Part shown: positions 26,201 to 35,580 of the stretch, one piece after another
Layout: every line of letters begins with the position of its first letter
How positions within the stretch are numbered: position 1 is the stretch's first letter
From: Anoxypelagibacter sp902613655
GTDB lineage: Bacteria; Pseudomonadota; Alphaproteobacteria; Pelagibacterales; Pelagibacteraceae
Length of the DNA: 64,000 bases
Reading direction: 5' to 3'
Assembly: GCA_902613655.1 (NCBI GenBank)
Contig: CACMHR010000005.1
Coordinates: 17,211 to 81,210, forward strand
Made by a program: the position numbers and the translations under genes
Notes under the pieces: model-generated
Seen by the model: the letters and a program-made list of their open reading frames with translations, nothing else
Databases searched by the model: none
What the model was told of the DNA's origin: nothing

Positions 26201-26677
26201 GTTTTTTAAAATAGATGCAAGATTATAAACATCTTTTATTTTATTTTTTTTTACTAAATTATTAAATAGAGAGTCAATACCGCCACTTAATATCAATAAA
26301 TCCTCACAATTATCAAAAAGATCGTCTAAAGAACAAGTCGGTAAAAGGTTTTCTTTGGTCTCCAAAAAACTTTTGGAAGACAATTTGACTAAATTGTTAT
26401 AACCCTTTTCAGTTTTAGCGAAAATTGGCAATTTACCAATAGTTTCACTGTACTTAAAATTAATTTGAGACCCTATAATGGGCTGCGTCCCGACTTTACT
26501 TAACGCTTCTGAAAACTCTAAGGCGCCACAAAGGTTGTAGCTATCACTCAATCCAAGTGATTTTATTTTATTTTTTTTGCAATAATCTGCTAGATCATCA
26601 ATTTTTATCGCACCTTCGCAAATAGAATACTGCGTGTGCACTTTAAAATTTGTGAATGTTGACTTCACATTAGACAT
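23261..26677 (-). CDS. dnaE: DNA polymerase III alpha subunit
   Basis: DnaE is the main replicative polymerase. The 1138-residue protein has an N-terminal PHP domain ('FKVHTQYSICEGAIKIDDL'), the palm motifs 'VGPGRGSGAGSLVAYCL' and 'PDFDIDFCEEKRD' with catalytic aspartates, and 'YGIIIYQEQVMQIAQ' and 'GFNKSHAAAYALIAYQTA' in the fingers. A helix-hairpin-helix region and C-terminal OB fold ('AYVAGTIMAIQEKKSAKGTPFA') follow. It is somewhat shorter than the E. coli enzyme at the C-terminus. It overlaps lolD by eight bases. Confidence 0.97.
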   Translation of the reverse strand: MSNVKSTFTNFKVHTQYSICEGAIKIDDLADYCKKNKIKSLGLSDSYNLCGALEFSEALSKVGTQPIIGSQINFKYSETIGKLPIFAKTEKGYNNLVKLSSKSFLETKENLLPTCSLDDLFDNCEDLLILSGGIDSLFNNLVKKNKIKDVYNLASILKNEFKDSFYLEIQRHNDQDERKLENIFLSLSNKVSIPIIASQEVFYINKDMYEAHDALLCIGEKTYVDEKNRKRYSDQHYIKSKDEIENLYSDIPEALENNYNFPFRFSFKVKKSKPILPSIQISNQRNENDELTFQSNEGLKNRLENFVLKNADKSGTEKIKKIYSDRLAHELSIIHKMNYSGYFLIVSDYIKWAKQNDIPVGPGRGSGAGSLVAYCLDITDLDPIEFGLIFERFLNPDRISMPDFDIDFCEEKRDLVFKYLKSKYKNGVAHIITFGKLKARMALRDIGRVIGLPYGHVDKICKMIPFDPSRPLSLQESIDREPRFKEEEKNPKIKKLIELSLKLEGLNRNLATHAAGVVIAGEKLSEEVPLYKDKSSELLLPSTQFDMHSSENAGLVKFDILGLNTLTLISKTIKILKNKKIDLDLSKIKLNDKNVYEMLSTGETTGLFQLESSGVRSALKQMKPNKFEDIIALVALYRPGPMNNIPIYNDCKNGLKKPDYIHESLEKILKPTYGIIIYQEQVMQIAQTLANFSPGEADILRKAMGKKKRKELEKQEEKFIKGATKNGIGKDIAVFIFQKIKPFAEYGFNKSHAAAYALIAYQTAFLKRYYPEDFIAATMSTELSDTDKLREFVEEVKRLKINIVRPCINKSFADFKSEKNKIYYALSAIKSVGKEAVTNIINERIKNGEFKSLNNFIHRVNPKDINKLQLEGLTKAGAFDIFNQDRGSLLKAIPKIIQVNKMLWDEKMSNQSSLFSSKSEKDQTILKFESNEKLSKKDLLLNEFHSIGFYMSDHPLNIYKDYFETLKIKSYSNFIGDNESNAYVAGTIMAIQEKKSAKGTPFAIIKFTDLKSEFELFLFSELLIANRDKLKAANSFLITLQKDSSKDYSSARRINIKNIVPLNDFVNMPYKNVTIEVNGKTNMNELKNLLNTEGETKIQIKVNRNSKIYIFSLKNPRKFNLNTLSSLKNKEFIKKISF

Positions 26678-27353
26678 TAGCTCTTTTTACAATACCATCG
26701 CTTATGGTTAAAGTATAATCAGCTTTTTTTGCTAATTCTCTATTATGAGTTGCAATTAATATTATTTTATTTTTTTCTCTTAATTTTAAAAAATAAGAAA
26801 ATATATCATTAGAGTTTTTGTTGTCTAAATTTCCAGTAGGTTCATCAGCAAGAATTATTTTTGTTTCAGCAATAAGCGCTCTAGCAATTGCAACTCTTTG
26901 TTGTTCACCGCCGGATAAATCTGATGGAAAATGGTTTAATCTATGACCCAAATTTACTTTTTTTAAAAATTTTTCAGCTTTTTTGATGGATATTTTATAG
27001 TTTGTTTCACGTATAATTAGTGGAAGAGCAACATTTTCTAGCGCTGTAAAATCGCTAAGCAAATTATTATTTTGAAAAATTATTGATATATTTTCTCTAA
27101 TCATTTTATTTTTTTGATCTTCATTTAGCTCTGATATAGATTTGCCTGAAATTATAATTTTACCTTTGGATGGAGTATCTAATAAAGACATTAAATGTAA
27201 AAATGTTGATTTTCCAGATCCTGAGGGACCAACTATAGCAACGACCTTCCCTGTTTCAATTTTTAGATTAACATTCTTTAAAACTGTTATTTTTGAATTA
27301 CCGTTTTCAAAATGTTTTGATAAATTGTTTATTTGAATAATTTCTCTAATCAT
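26670..27353 (-). CDS. lolD: LolD, ATP-binding subunit of lipoprotein release ABC transporter
   Basis: LolD powers extraction of lipoproteins from the inner membrane. The 227-residue ABC ATPase has Walker A 'GPSGSGKST' near residue 41, the signature 'LSGGEQQRVAIARAL' near residue 146 and Walker B 'ILADEPTGNLD', then 'ATHNREL'. It is paired with the membrane subunit gene just upstream, overlapping by eight bases. Confidence 0.94.
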   Translation of the reverse strand: MIREIIQINNLSKHFENGNSKITVLKNVNLKIETGKVVAIVGPSGSGKSTFLHLMSLLDTPSKGKIIISGKSISELNEDQKNKMIRENISIIFQNNNLLSDFTALENVALPLIIRETNYKISIKKAEKFLKKVNLGHRLNHFPSDLSGGEQQRVAIARALIAETKIILADEPTGNLDNKNSNDIFSYFLKLREKNKIILIATHNRELAKKADYTLTISDGIVKRANV

Positions 27354-28578
27354 ATTTCAGTGCTTTTATTGGATCAATTTTTGTTACAGCAAGAGATGGA
27401 AGTAAAGAAGCAAAAATTGATGTTATCAAGGAGAAAGAGGAAATTATTAAAATTGAACTTAAACTGATTTCACTTGGCATCTCAGTTAAAAAATAAACAT
27501 CTTCTGGAAATATTTGTAAATTAAATGTGTTAGATAAAAATACCCTTATGCTCTCTATGTTTATTGAAAATAGAGTACCAAGTACAAGTCCTGTAATAGT
27601 TGCTGCAAAACCAATTATAAATCCAGTCAGAAAGAAAGACTTTATAATCGATTTTTTGTCTAATCCTAAAGATTTAAGAATGGCTATTTCTTTTGTTTTA
27701 TTTTTAATTAAAATTGTAAGTCCCGAAATTATATTAAATGCAGCAACTATGATAATTAGTGTTAAAATTAAGAACATAACATTCCTTTCAACTTTTAAAG
27801 CTGAAAAAAAAGATTTATTTTGATCCGCCCAGGAAATTACATAAAAACTAGAGTCAATATTTTGTATTTCATTTTTGTATTTGCTTGCATTAATTGGATC
27901 TTTTAGAAATATTTCAATGTAAAAATCTTCTAAATTTTTTCCAAAAAATGATAATGAGTCTGTTAAATTAAAGAAAGAAACACTTCGATCAAATTCGTAA
28001 AGGCCACTGCTAAAAACTGCTGCAACTTGAAATGATGACTGCTTGGGAATATTTCCTAGAGGCGTTGATATTGAATTTGATGACATAATATTTATTTTAT
28101 CACCAACAACTACACCTAATTCAATAGCAAGGTATTTTCCAATTATTACAGTTCCATTTTTAAAATTAGTGAGCTCTCCATCTATAATGTTTTCTTTCAA
28201 AAAATTGATACTATTAATTTTTTTCGGGTCAACACCTCGAATAAGGGTACCCTTTGCATTATCTCTATTTAAAATAACAGCTTCACCATTGAAAGTTTTA
28301 ATAACATTAGAATTGATATATTTATTTTTAATTTTATTATAATAATTTTCACTGATAGGATTTGAGTAGGGTTTTATGGTTATATGAGAATTAAATCCTA
28401 ATATTTTATTTGTCAGCTCGGTTCTAAAACCATTCATTACAGACATAACAATAATTAGTACCGCAACACCAAGTGAGATGCCTAGAAAAGAAAAAATCGA
28501 AATAATCTTTAAAAAACCTTCTTTTTTTTTGGGTTTTAAGTTTCTTGAGGTTATTAATTTTTCAATGAAAGTGAACAA
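27346..28578 (-). CDS. lolC: LolC/LolE-type lipoprotein release permease
   Basis: The 410-residue inner-membrane protein has an N-terminal span, a large periplasmic region (about residues 50-265) and three C-terminal spans, the MacB/FtsX layout of LolC/E proteins. 'RTELTNKILGFNSHI' and 'IAILKSLGLDKKSI' are family-like segments. A single permease gene suggests a homodimer, as in many alphaproteobacteria. The start is a TTG at 28578, two bases from the proS stop in the restored frame. I found no ATG that fits the family N-terminus. Confidence 0.92.
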   Translation of the reverse strand: MFTFIEKLITSRNLKPKKKEGFLKIISIFSFLGISLGVAVLIIVMSVMNGFRTELTNKILGFNSHITIKPYSNPISENYYNKIKNKYINSNVIKTFNGEAVILNRDNAKGTLIRGVDPKKINSINFLKENIIDGELTNFKNGTVIIGKYLAIELGVVVGDKINIMSSNSISTPLGNIPKQSSFQVAAVFSSGLYEFDRSVSFFNLTDSLSFFGKNLEDFYIEIFLKDPINASKYKNEIQNIDSSFYVISWADQNKSFFSALKVERNVMFLILTLIIIVAAFNIISGLTILIKNKTKEIAILKSLGLDKKSIIKSFFLTGFIIGFAATITGLVLGTLFSINIESIRVFLSNTFNLQIFPEDVYFLTEMPSEISLSSILIISSFSLITSIFASLLPSLAVTKIDPIKALKYD

Positions 28579-28579
28579 T

Positions 28580-29894
28580 TTAATTTTTAATAAGTTTAAT
28601 AATTTGTTTTAAATCTAACATTTTGGCTTCTAAACCAATCTCCTTAAATTCATATAAATCCTTAGACGATTTAGATCCTATTATAATTTGGAAAGGTATC
28701 CCTAATAGATCATGTTTTTTAAATTTGTTTGAGATATTTTCTTCAATATCATCTAAAAGAACATCTAAATTATTTTTTTTTTAACTCATTATAAAGTTTT
28801 TTTGCTTTTTCTAAATTTGATGTGTCATTTTTATTTATTGAAGGTATGATTACAATATCAAATGGTGATACAGATTTAGGCCACTTCATAATATTATTAA
28901 CGTACTTGGCTTCGATAATTGCAGCTACCAATCGTGATACTCCTATACCGTAGGAACCCATTTTAACAAATATTTTTTTTCCATCTTTTGTATCAACTGA
29001 ACAATTCATTGGTTTGGAATATTTGTCCCCAAAATAAAATATGTGCCCAACTTCAATGCCTTTGGTCTGTATTTGGTTTCCCTTTTTTACATTTTTATCA
29101 AATTCAGATGATTTGTATTTATCATCAGTAACAGCATAATATTTAGAGAAGTCATTTCTCATTTTTTCTAGAGAGAATCTTTCGTTTTTATAATTATCAA
29201 CTGAAATATCAAATACCATTTTGTCGGCATAAATTTTACTTTCCCCTGTTTCAGCTAAAATTATAAATTCATGAGACAGATCTCCACCAATTGGTCCAGT
29301 ATCAGCCTTCATAGGAATGGATTTGAGGCCTAAACGTTGAAATGTTTTCAAGTACGCATAGAACATTTTGTTGTAAGTAAGTGAAGCCTCATTCTCGTCC
29401 AAATCAAATGAATATGCATCTTTCATATAAAATTCTCTACACCTCATAACTCCAAAACGGGGTCTTAGTTCGTCTCTAAATTTCCACTGTATGTGATAAA
29501 AAATTTGCGGCAATAATTTGTAGGATTTCACACTGGATCTAAATATTTCTGTGATTTGCTCTTCATTTGTAGGCCCATAAAGCATCTCTCGTTTTTGCCG
29601 ATCAGATATTCTAAGCATTTCTTCACCATAATCATCATATCTTCCACTTTCTTTCCATATGTCAGCTGATTGTATGGTTGGCATTAACATTTCTTGGGAA
29701 CCAATATTATTTTGTTCTTCCCTTACTATTTTCTCTATTTTTTTCATTATTTTGAATCCAAGTGGTAGCCATGAATAAATACCAGTTGAAGATTGTCTTA
29801 TCATTCCCGTTCTTAACATTAGTTGATGAGACTTGATTTTTGCCTCAGCAGGCAAATCTTTTGTTATTGGTACAAAAAGTTTTGATAAAAGCAT
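28580..29894 (-). CDS. proS: Prolyl-tRNA synthetase, frame broken once at an A10 run
   Basis: ProS charges tRNA-Pro. Class II motifs are clear: 'LPLGFKIMKKIEKIVREEQN', 'YGPTNEEQITEIF', 'QIFYHIQWKFRDELRPRFG' and 'GSYGIGVSRLVAAIIE'. The type is the short alphaproteobacterial form without the editing insertion. As read, the frame stops after 374 residues at 28770, just past an A10 run (T10 on + at 28773-28782). One base fewer there continues into 'NNLDVLLDD' and 'DLLGIPFQIIIGSK', the anticodon-binding domain, ending at 28580 with 437 residues. Sequence error or RNA-polymerase slippage are both possible. True gene loss is unlikely. Confidence 0.93.
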
Positions 29895-31556
29895 TATAAT
29901 CGAGCAATATTTATATTTGTAAAGGGCTTTTTCCCTGTTCTTTCTTTAATTAACTTTCTGCAATTTTGTTTTATTGTTTCAATAAGGTTCTTTTCTTGGT
30001 TTTTATTCTTCATAGAAAATGATCTACAAGTATTAAAGATTTTGTCCTCCATTTCAAAAAATAATTTTTTCATCGAAATTATTTTCTGGTATTCCTCTGT
30101 ACGAGATTACAGGTTTATTTAATTTACCACTATTATTCAATATAAGTGTTATTTCCAAATATCCGTTCAAAGATAGATTTCTTCTTTCTTTAATAGACTG
30201 AGAATTCTCTCCTACTGCAATATTTCCGTCTAAATACATTTTACCAGATGGTGCTTTATCAATAACTTCGGGATTTTGGCCGGGATAAATTCTTACTACA
30301 TCCCCGTCTTCAATTCTAAGTGCATGTGGAATCTGCATTTCTTTTGCAAATCTAATATGTTCGTTCATATGCCTATGTTCTCCATGCACAGGTATAATAG
30401 ACTCTGGTTTTACCCAATTATACATATCTTTCAAGTCGTCTCTATTAGGATGTCCTGAAACATGAACAAAATCTGTTTCTTCGGTAACTAATTCAATTTC
30501 TTGTCTTACTAGATCGTTGTGCAAAGAGTAGAGCTTCTTCTCATTACCAGGAATAATTTTAGATGAAAAAATAACCGTATCACCTTTTTCTATAAACACA
30601 TCTGGATGAATACCTTTTACTATTCTCTTCATAGCACCCATTGGCTCACCTTGACTTCCTGTGCACAAAAAAACCAATTTTTCTCTGGGGAAGTTTTTAC
30701 TTTCTCTAGGATCAATTGGGTTTTGAATATTTTGCAAATATCCACATTGTTTTGCTGCTTTAAATATTCTATTCATGGATCTACCAACTAAACAAACTTG
30801 TCTATTGATTTTTTCAGCACAGTAAAAAATGGTTTCCATTCTAGCTACATTAGATGCAAACGAAGTTACGATAATTCTTTTAGATTTGAGAGACATAATT
30901 TTTAAAAGACTTTCTCTAACATCAGACTCTGAACCAGCTCTTCCAGGACTAAAAATATTTGTTGAGTCACAAATCATAGCTAGAACTTTATTGTTTCCTA
31001 TTTCTTTGAGTTTTTTTTCGTTTATTTTATCTCCTATTAATGGATTGGGATCGATTTTCCAGTCACCAGTATGTAAAACCATGCCTGCAGGTGTTTTAAT
31101 ACTTAGACCATTAGGTTCTAATATTGAATGAGTCAAACTAACAAACTCAATATTAAATGGTCCAAGTTCAATTTTACCATTCAATTTAACTATTTTTAAA
31201 TAATTAGAAATATCTATTTTTTTTTCTTTAAATTTTTCTTGAATAAGAACCGATGTAAATGGTGTAGCATATATATTGCATTTTAAATCCGGCCATATAT
31301 GAGATATTGCACCAATATGATCCTCATGTGCATGTGTTAAAACGATCCCAAGTAAATCATTTTTTTTATCAATAATAAAAGCTGGGTCTGGATAAATTAA
31401 ATCGACTCCAGGAATAGAGTCATCAGCAAAACTTACACCTGTGTCTACGATAATCCACTTTTGATTTTCCTCATTACCGTACGCATATAAATTCATGTTT
31501 CCACCGATTTGACCAGATCCACCTAATGGACAAAAAATTAATTCATTTTTATTCAT
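29894..31556 (-). CDS. rnj: Ribonuclease J, frame broken once near its C-terminus
   Basis: RNase J is a metallo-beta-lactamase/beta-CASP nuclease for RNA maturation and decay. The metal site 'LTHAHEDHIGA' (His75, His77, Asp79, His80), 'HTGDWKID' and 'VHVSGHPNRDDL' are visible. The first frame ends at 30054 after 500 residues. The remaining bases encode, one frame over, a family-like C-terminus with 'IKQNCRKLIKERTGKKPFTN' that stops at 29894, overlapping the proS ATG (TAATG). Dropping one base in the adjacent A6/T6 runs (30056-30070) gives 553 residues, the usual RNase J length. Confidence 0.92.
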
Positions 31557-32311
31557 ATTAAAAACTTTTTATAAATTTCTATAATTCCTAAGATTGTAAT
31601 ATTTTTTTCTATTTTCACTTTTTTGATTAGACGGTTTTTAAAAAAATTAGCATATCCACCAGTTAATATAAGATTTGAACTTATACCATTTTTATTATGT
31701 ATTTTTTTTAAAATATTGTTTATTAAACCTTCATAACCCCAATAAAAACCTGATGACAGCGCCTCCATTGTATTTTTGCCATAACTTTTTGGATATTTTT
31801 TAAATTTAAATGACGGTAATAGTGCAGTTGAGGAATGTAAATTTTCAATGGAAAGTTTAATACCAGGGGCTATTACACCACCATCATAAATGCCTTTTGA
31901 CTTAATAATATCGAATGTAGTCGCAGTACCAAAATCAATAACAATACAATTTGACTTAAATTTGAAGTATGCACCAACTGAATTGGCTATACGATCTGAA
32001 CCGAGTTGAGAATATTTCTTAATATTAAATTTCATTAAATTTTTTAAATTAAAGTTTTTGATTTCATAAACTTGCATTTTTTTGTTTTTAAAAATAAATT
32101 TAATTTTATTAAAAACTTGAGGAACTACGCTTGAAAATAGAACTTTTTTATTAAAATTTTTTTCATTTATATTTTTAATTTTTGTAGTCAATTCTTTTTT
32201 TAAATTTGAGCTTTTTGAGTTAAATAAATAAGTATTTTTTATTCTAAATTTTTTATCTATTTTACAAATCTTTATATTAGTGTTTCCTATGTCTCCAACT
32301 AAATAGTTCAT
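31553..32311 (-). CDS. coaX: Type III pantothenate kinase
   Basis: CoaX phosphorylates pantothenate, the first step from vitamin B5 to coenzyme A. The 252-residue product has the ASKHA-fold loops 'VGDIGNTNIKI' at the N-terminus, 'GSDRIANSVGAY' near residue 104, 'VIDFGTATTFDII' and 'GGVIAPGIKLS'. It fits with panC at 44142, which makes pantothenate. It overlaps gatB and rnj by four bases each. Confidence 0.94.
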   Translation of the reverse strand: MNYLVGDIGNTNIKICKIDKKFRIKNTYLFNSKSSNLKKELTTKIKNINEKNFNKKVLFSSVVPQVFNKIKFIFKNKKMQVYEIKNFNLKNLMKFNIKKYSQLGSDRIANSVGAYFKFKSNCIVIDFGTATTFDIIKSKGIYDGGVIAPGIKLSIENLHSSTALLPSFKFKKYPKSYGKNTMEALSSGFYWGYEGLINNILKKIHNKNGISSNLILTGGYANFFKNRLIKKVKIEKNITILGIIEIYKKFLI

Positions 32312-33777
32312 TTTTTTAATTCTGTTTTGAGGATTTCATTTACTAATTTTGGATTAGCCTTTCCTGCTGAAATTTTCATTACTTCACCTATAAAGAAACC
32401 AAACAATTTCACTTTTCCAGACTTGTACTCTGAGACTTTTTCAGAGTGTTTGTCTAAAACTTTTTTTATAATTTTTTTAATTTCTTCAGGATTGCTTTGT
32501 TGTTTAAGACCCTTATCCTCAATAATTTTGTCAGCTGAAAAACCGGTTTTAACCATAATATCAAAAACTTCTTTTGCTATCTTTCCTGAAATATTTCCTG
32601 AAGAAATTTGATTAATCAAAATGGCTAAATTTTTTGGTGTAACCGGTGACTTTTTTATTTCAATATTTTTTTCATTTAAAACAGCAAAAAGTTCAACAAT
32701 AATCCAATTTTTTGCAAGTTTAATGTCTGCGGTTTTAATTACTTCTTCAAAAAATTTAGAAACATCAATCTCAGAAACAAGAACATTAGCCTCATAAGGT
32801 GAAAGATTAAATTTTTTTATGTATCTCTCTTTTTTTTGATCTGGAAGCTCTGGCAATTTCTTTTTTAAATTTGCTACAAAAGATTTCTCAATTTTTAAAG
32901 GAAGTAAATCAGGATCTGGAAAGTACCTATAATCATGGGCCTCTTCTTTTGATCTCATTGATCTGGTCTCTTTTTTTTTGGTATCAAAAAGTCTAGTTTC
33001 TTGGTCAATTGATTTACCTGACTCTAATAATTCAACTTGTCTTTTTGCTTCGGAATCAATTGCCATTTCCATAAATTTTATTGAGTTTACGTTTTTAATT
33101 TCACATCTAGTTCCAAAATTAGTTTCGCCTTTTTTCCGAACAGAAACATTAACATCTGCTCTTAACGATCCTTCTTGCATGTTACCATCACATGTACCTA
33201 AATATCGCATTATTGATCTGAGCTTTTTAACATAAAAATTTACTTCTTCGGGCGATCTAAGATCTGGCTTACTCACTATCTCCATTAAAGCAACACCTGA
33301 TCTGTTTAAATCAACATAAGTATTATCGGGACTTAAGTCATGAATACTTTTGCCCGCATCTTGCTCTAAGTGCAATCTTTCTATTCCAATTTTTTTACTC
33401 CCGTACGGCATATCTAGATTTATCTCCCCTTCTCCTACAATAGGATTTTTATATTGAGAAATTTGATAACCAGCAGGCAGATCAGCATAGAAATAATTTT
33501 TTCTATCAAATATAGAGTCTAAGTTAATTTTTGCATTTAATCCTAAACCAGTTTTTACTGCTTGTTCTATACAATATTCATTTATTACAGGAAGCATTCC
33601 TGGAAAGGCCGAGTCTACTAAACTTACTTGTGTGTTTGGTTTTCCACCAAATTTTGTTGAAGAACCAGAAAATAGTTTAGAGTCTGAAACTACCTGAGCA
33701 TGCACCTCTAAACCAATAATTACTTCCCAATTATTTTTTTCAGTTTTTATAAAATAATTAAATTTATCTTTCTCCAT
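32308..33777 (-). CDS. gatB: Aspartyl/glutamyl-tRNA amidotransferase subunit B
   Basis: GatB binds the mischarged tRNA and activates it for amidation to Gln-tRNA or Asn-tRNA. The N-terminal cradle domain shows 'WEVIIGLEVHAQV', 'YFYADLPAGYQISQY' and 'RLHLEQDAGKSIHD'. The C-terminal helical and YqeY-like domain follows. I start at the ATG at 33777, which overlaps the gatA stop as TAATG (489 residues). An ATG five codons upstream is possible. Confidence 0.96.
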   Translation of the reverse strand: MEKDKFNYFIKTEKNNWEVIIGLEVHAQVVSDSKLFSGSSTKFGGKPNTQVSLVDSAFPGMLPVINEYCIEQAVKTGLGLNAKINLDSIFDRKNYFYADLPAGYQISQYKNPIVGEGEINLDMPYGSKKIGIERLHLEQDAGKSIHDLSPDNTYVDLNRSGVALMEIVSKPDLRSPEEVNFYVKKLRSIMRYLGTCDGNMQEGSLRADVNVSVRKKGETNFGTRCEIKNVNSIKFMEMAIDSEAKRQVELLESGKSIDQETRLFDTKKKETRSMRSKEEAHDYRYFPDPDLLPLKIEKSFVANLKKKLPELPDQKKERYIKKFNLSPYEANVLVSEIDVSKFFEEVIKTADIKLAKNWIIVELFAVLNEKNIEIKKSPVTPKNLAILINQISSGNISGKIAKEVFDIMVKTGFSADKIIEDKGLKQQSNPEEIKKIIKKVLDKHSEKVSEYKSGKVKLFGFFIGEVMKISAGKANPKLVNEILKTELKK

Positions 33778-35237
33778 TAATTTTCCCACCATCTATTAAT
33801 TGAATTTTTAAAATTAATAGCTTTTTCCATAGTTAAAGCGATATTTAAAATTGTTTGCTCATCCAAAGCTTTTGCAATTAATTGTAAACCCATTGGGTAA
33901 CCCTTGCTATCTAATCCACCAGGAATGGAAATTGCTGGTACACCTGCTAAATTAACAGGCACTGTAAATATATCATTTAAATACATTGAGATTGGATCAT
34001 TAGTTTTTTCCCCAAATTTAAATGCAGAACTTGGAGTAGAAGGAGTTAGGATAGCATCTACTTTTTTAAAACTCTCATCAAAATCATTTTTAATTAATTT
34101 TCTTACCTTTTGTGCCTTCAAATAATAAGCGTCATAATAACCAGAGGATAAAACATATGTTCCAATTAAAACTCTTCGTTTTACCTCTCTACCAAATCCT
34201 TCGCCTCTAGTATTTTCGTACATTTCTATTAGGTTTTTGGCTTTTTTAGATCTGTACCCATACTTTACTCCATCATATCTCGCTAAATTTGAAGACGCTT
34301 CTGCAGGCGCTACTATATAATAAGTTGGTAATGCATAATTAGTGTGTGGAAGAGATATGTCGACTATAGTGGCACCTGATTTTTTTAAAATATCTATTCC
34401 TTTATTCCAAATATTATCAATTTCTTTTGGCATATTATCAATCCTGTATTCTTTAGGTATCCCAATTTTTAAACCTTTCACATTTTCGTTTAAATTTTTT
34501 GAATATTTTTCTTTTTTTTTATTAATAGATGTTGAATCCTTGGGGTCATACCCAGACATAGCTTCAAGTAATAGAGCACAATCCTCAACATTTTTAGTCA
34601 TAGGGCCTGCCTGATCTAAAGATGAAGCAAAAGCCACTATTCCCCATCGTGAACATAATCCGTATGTAGGTTTTAAACCTACAGTACCTGTAAAAGATGC
34701 TGGTTGTCTTATTGAACCACCTGTATCAGTACCAATTGTAGCTGGTGTTAAATTTGCTGCTAATGCACTTGCAGAACCACCGGATGATCCACCAGGAACT
34801 AGATTTTTTCCTATTGGATTTATTGTATTACCAAAATAGCTAGTTTCATTTGAAGATCCCATAGCAAATTCATCACAATTTAGTTTTCCTAAAATTATAG
34901 CACCCTCCGACCATAAATTATTTGTTACGCTAGACTCATATGCCGGTATAAAATTTTCGAGAATTTTACTTCCAGCGGTTGTTTTGATATTTTTTGTACA
35001 GAATAAATCCTTAACAGCAAGTGGAATACCAGGAAGTAACCCATTATAATTTTTCTTGCTATCAAAGTTTTTTGCATCTTTAAGACTTTTTTCGAAACAA
35101 GTTGTAATAAAGGAATTTAATTTTTTTGCCTTTTCGATATTTTTAATAAAAAATTTTGTTACCTCTAATGAAGATATTTTTTTTGTTTTAATTAAATTTG
35201 TAATTTGGGTAAGAGTATTTTGGTTAAGATCTGACAT
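33777..35237 (-). CDS. gatA: Aspartyl/glutamyl-tRNA amidotransferase subunit A
   Basis: GatA is the glutaminase that supplies ammonia for tRNA-dependent amidation. The amidase-signature Ser-cis-Ser-Lys triad can be placed: Lys in 'AVKDLFCTK', Ser in 'GGSSGGSASALAANL', and the nucleophile in 'GTDTGGSIRQPASF'. The length of 486 residues is normal. It lies between gatC and gatB with a two-base gap and a one-base overlap. Confidence 0.97.
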   Translation of the reverse strand: MSDLNQNTLTQITNLIKTKKISSLEVTKFFIKNIEKAKKLNSFITTCFEKSLKDAKNFDSKKNYNGLLPGIPLAVKDLFCTKNIKTTAGSKILENFIPAYESSVTNNLWSEGAIILGKLNCDEFAMGSSNETSYFGNTINPIGKNLVPGGSSGGSASALAANLTPATIGTDTGGSIRQPASFTGTVGLKPTYGLCSRWGIVAFASSLDQAGPMTKNVEDCALLLEAMSGYDPKDSTSINKKKEKYSKNLNENVKGLKIGIPKEYRIDNMPKEIDNIWNKGIDILKKSGATIVDISLPHTNYALPTYYIVAPAEASSNLARYDGVKYGYRSKKAKNLIEMYENTRGEGFGREVKRRVLIGTYVLSSGYYDAYYLKAQKVRKLIKNDFDESFKKVDAILTPSTPSSAFKFGEKTNDPISMYLNDIFTVPVNLAGVPAISIPGGLDSKGYPMGLQLIAKALDEQTILNIALTMEKAINFKNSINRWWEN

Positions 35238-35239
35238 AT

Positions 35240-35527
35240 TTATTCAACAACTTTTGGTACAATAAAAAAATCTTCGTTTTTATCAGGTGAATTCTTTAGT
35301 ATTTCTTCCTTTATCTTACCATCATTGACTTTGTCTTTTCGCGGCTCAAGTGATTTATCAACTATTGAATTTAGTGGTTTTACATTATTAGTGTCTAATT
35401 TATTGAGCTGCTCAACAAATTTCAATATTGATGCCAAATCATTTGATAAAGACTCTAAATTTTTATCATCTAGTGAAATTCTCGATAGTTTGGCAACTTT
35501 TTTAACTTGGTTTTTATCAATAGACAT
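35240..35527 (-). CDS. gatC: Aspartyl/glutamyl-tRNA amidotransferase subunit C
   Basis: GatC is the small subunit that wraps and stabilises GatA. The 95-residue protein shows the family pattern 'VKKVAKLSRISLDDKNLESLSNDLASILKFVEQL' in outline, then 'VKPL' and 'PRKDKV'. It heads the gatCAB operon and is divergent from ruvX, 53 bases away. Confidence 0.93.
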   Translation of the reverse strand: MSIDKNQVKKVAKLSRISLDDKNLESLSNDLASILKFVEQLNKLDTNNVKPLNSIVDKSLEPRKDKVNDGKIKEEILKNSPDKNEDFFIVPKVVE

Positions 35528-35546
35528 CTATAAACTATGTTTAAGT

Positions 35547-35574
35547 TTGTTTAGAAAATGGTGTAAAATATAAC
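35547..35574 (+). promoter_or_regulatory. Probable promoter of ruvX
   Basis: TTGTTT (35547-35552), a 16-base spacer and TATAAC (35569-35574) lie in the divergent gatC/ruvX gap. The start would fall at about 35580, on or next to the ruvX ATG at 35581. A gatC promoter must share the same 53 bases, but I see only weak candidates for it. Confidence 0.4.
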
Positions 35575-35580
35575 ATATTC

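Noticed and set aside
29895..30053. A separate 53-residue gene between rnj and proS
   Set aside because: Its sequence matches the RNase J C-terminus and it stops exactly at the proS start, so it is better explained as the frame-shifted end of rnj.
30276..30458. Open frames of 60-150 codons on the strand opposite strongly recognised genes throughout the window
   Set aside because: They lie entirely inside well-identified genes, have no homology pattern, and are expected by chance in AT-rich sequence.
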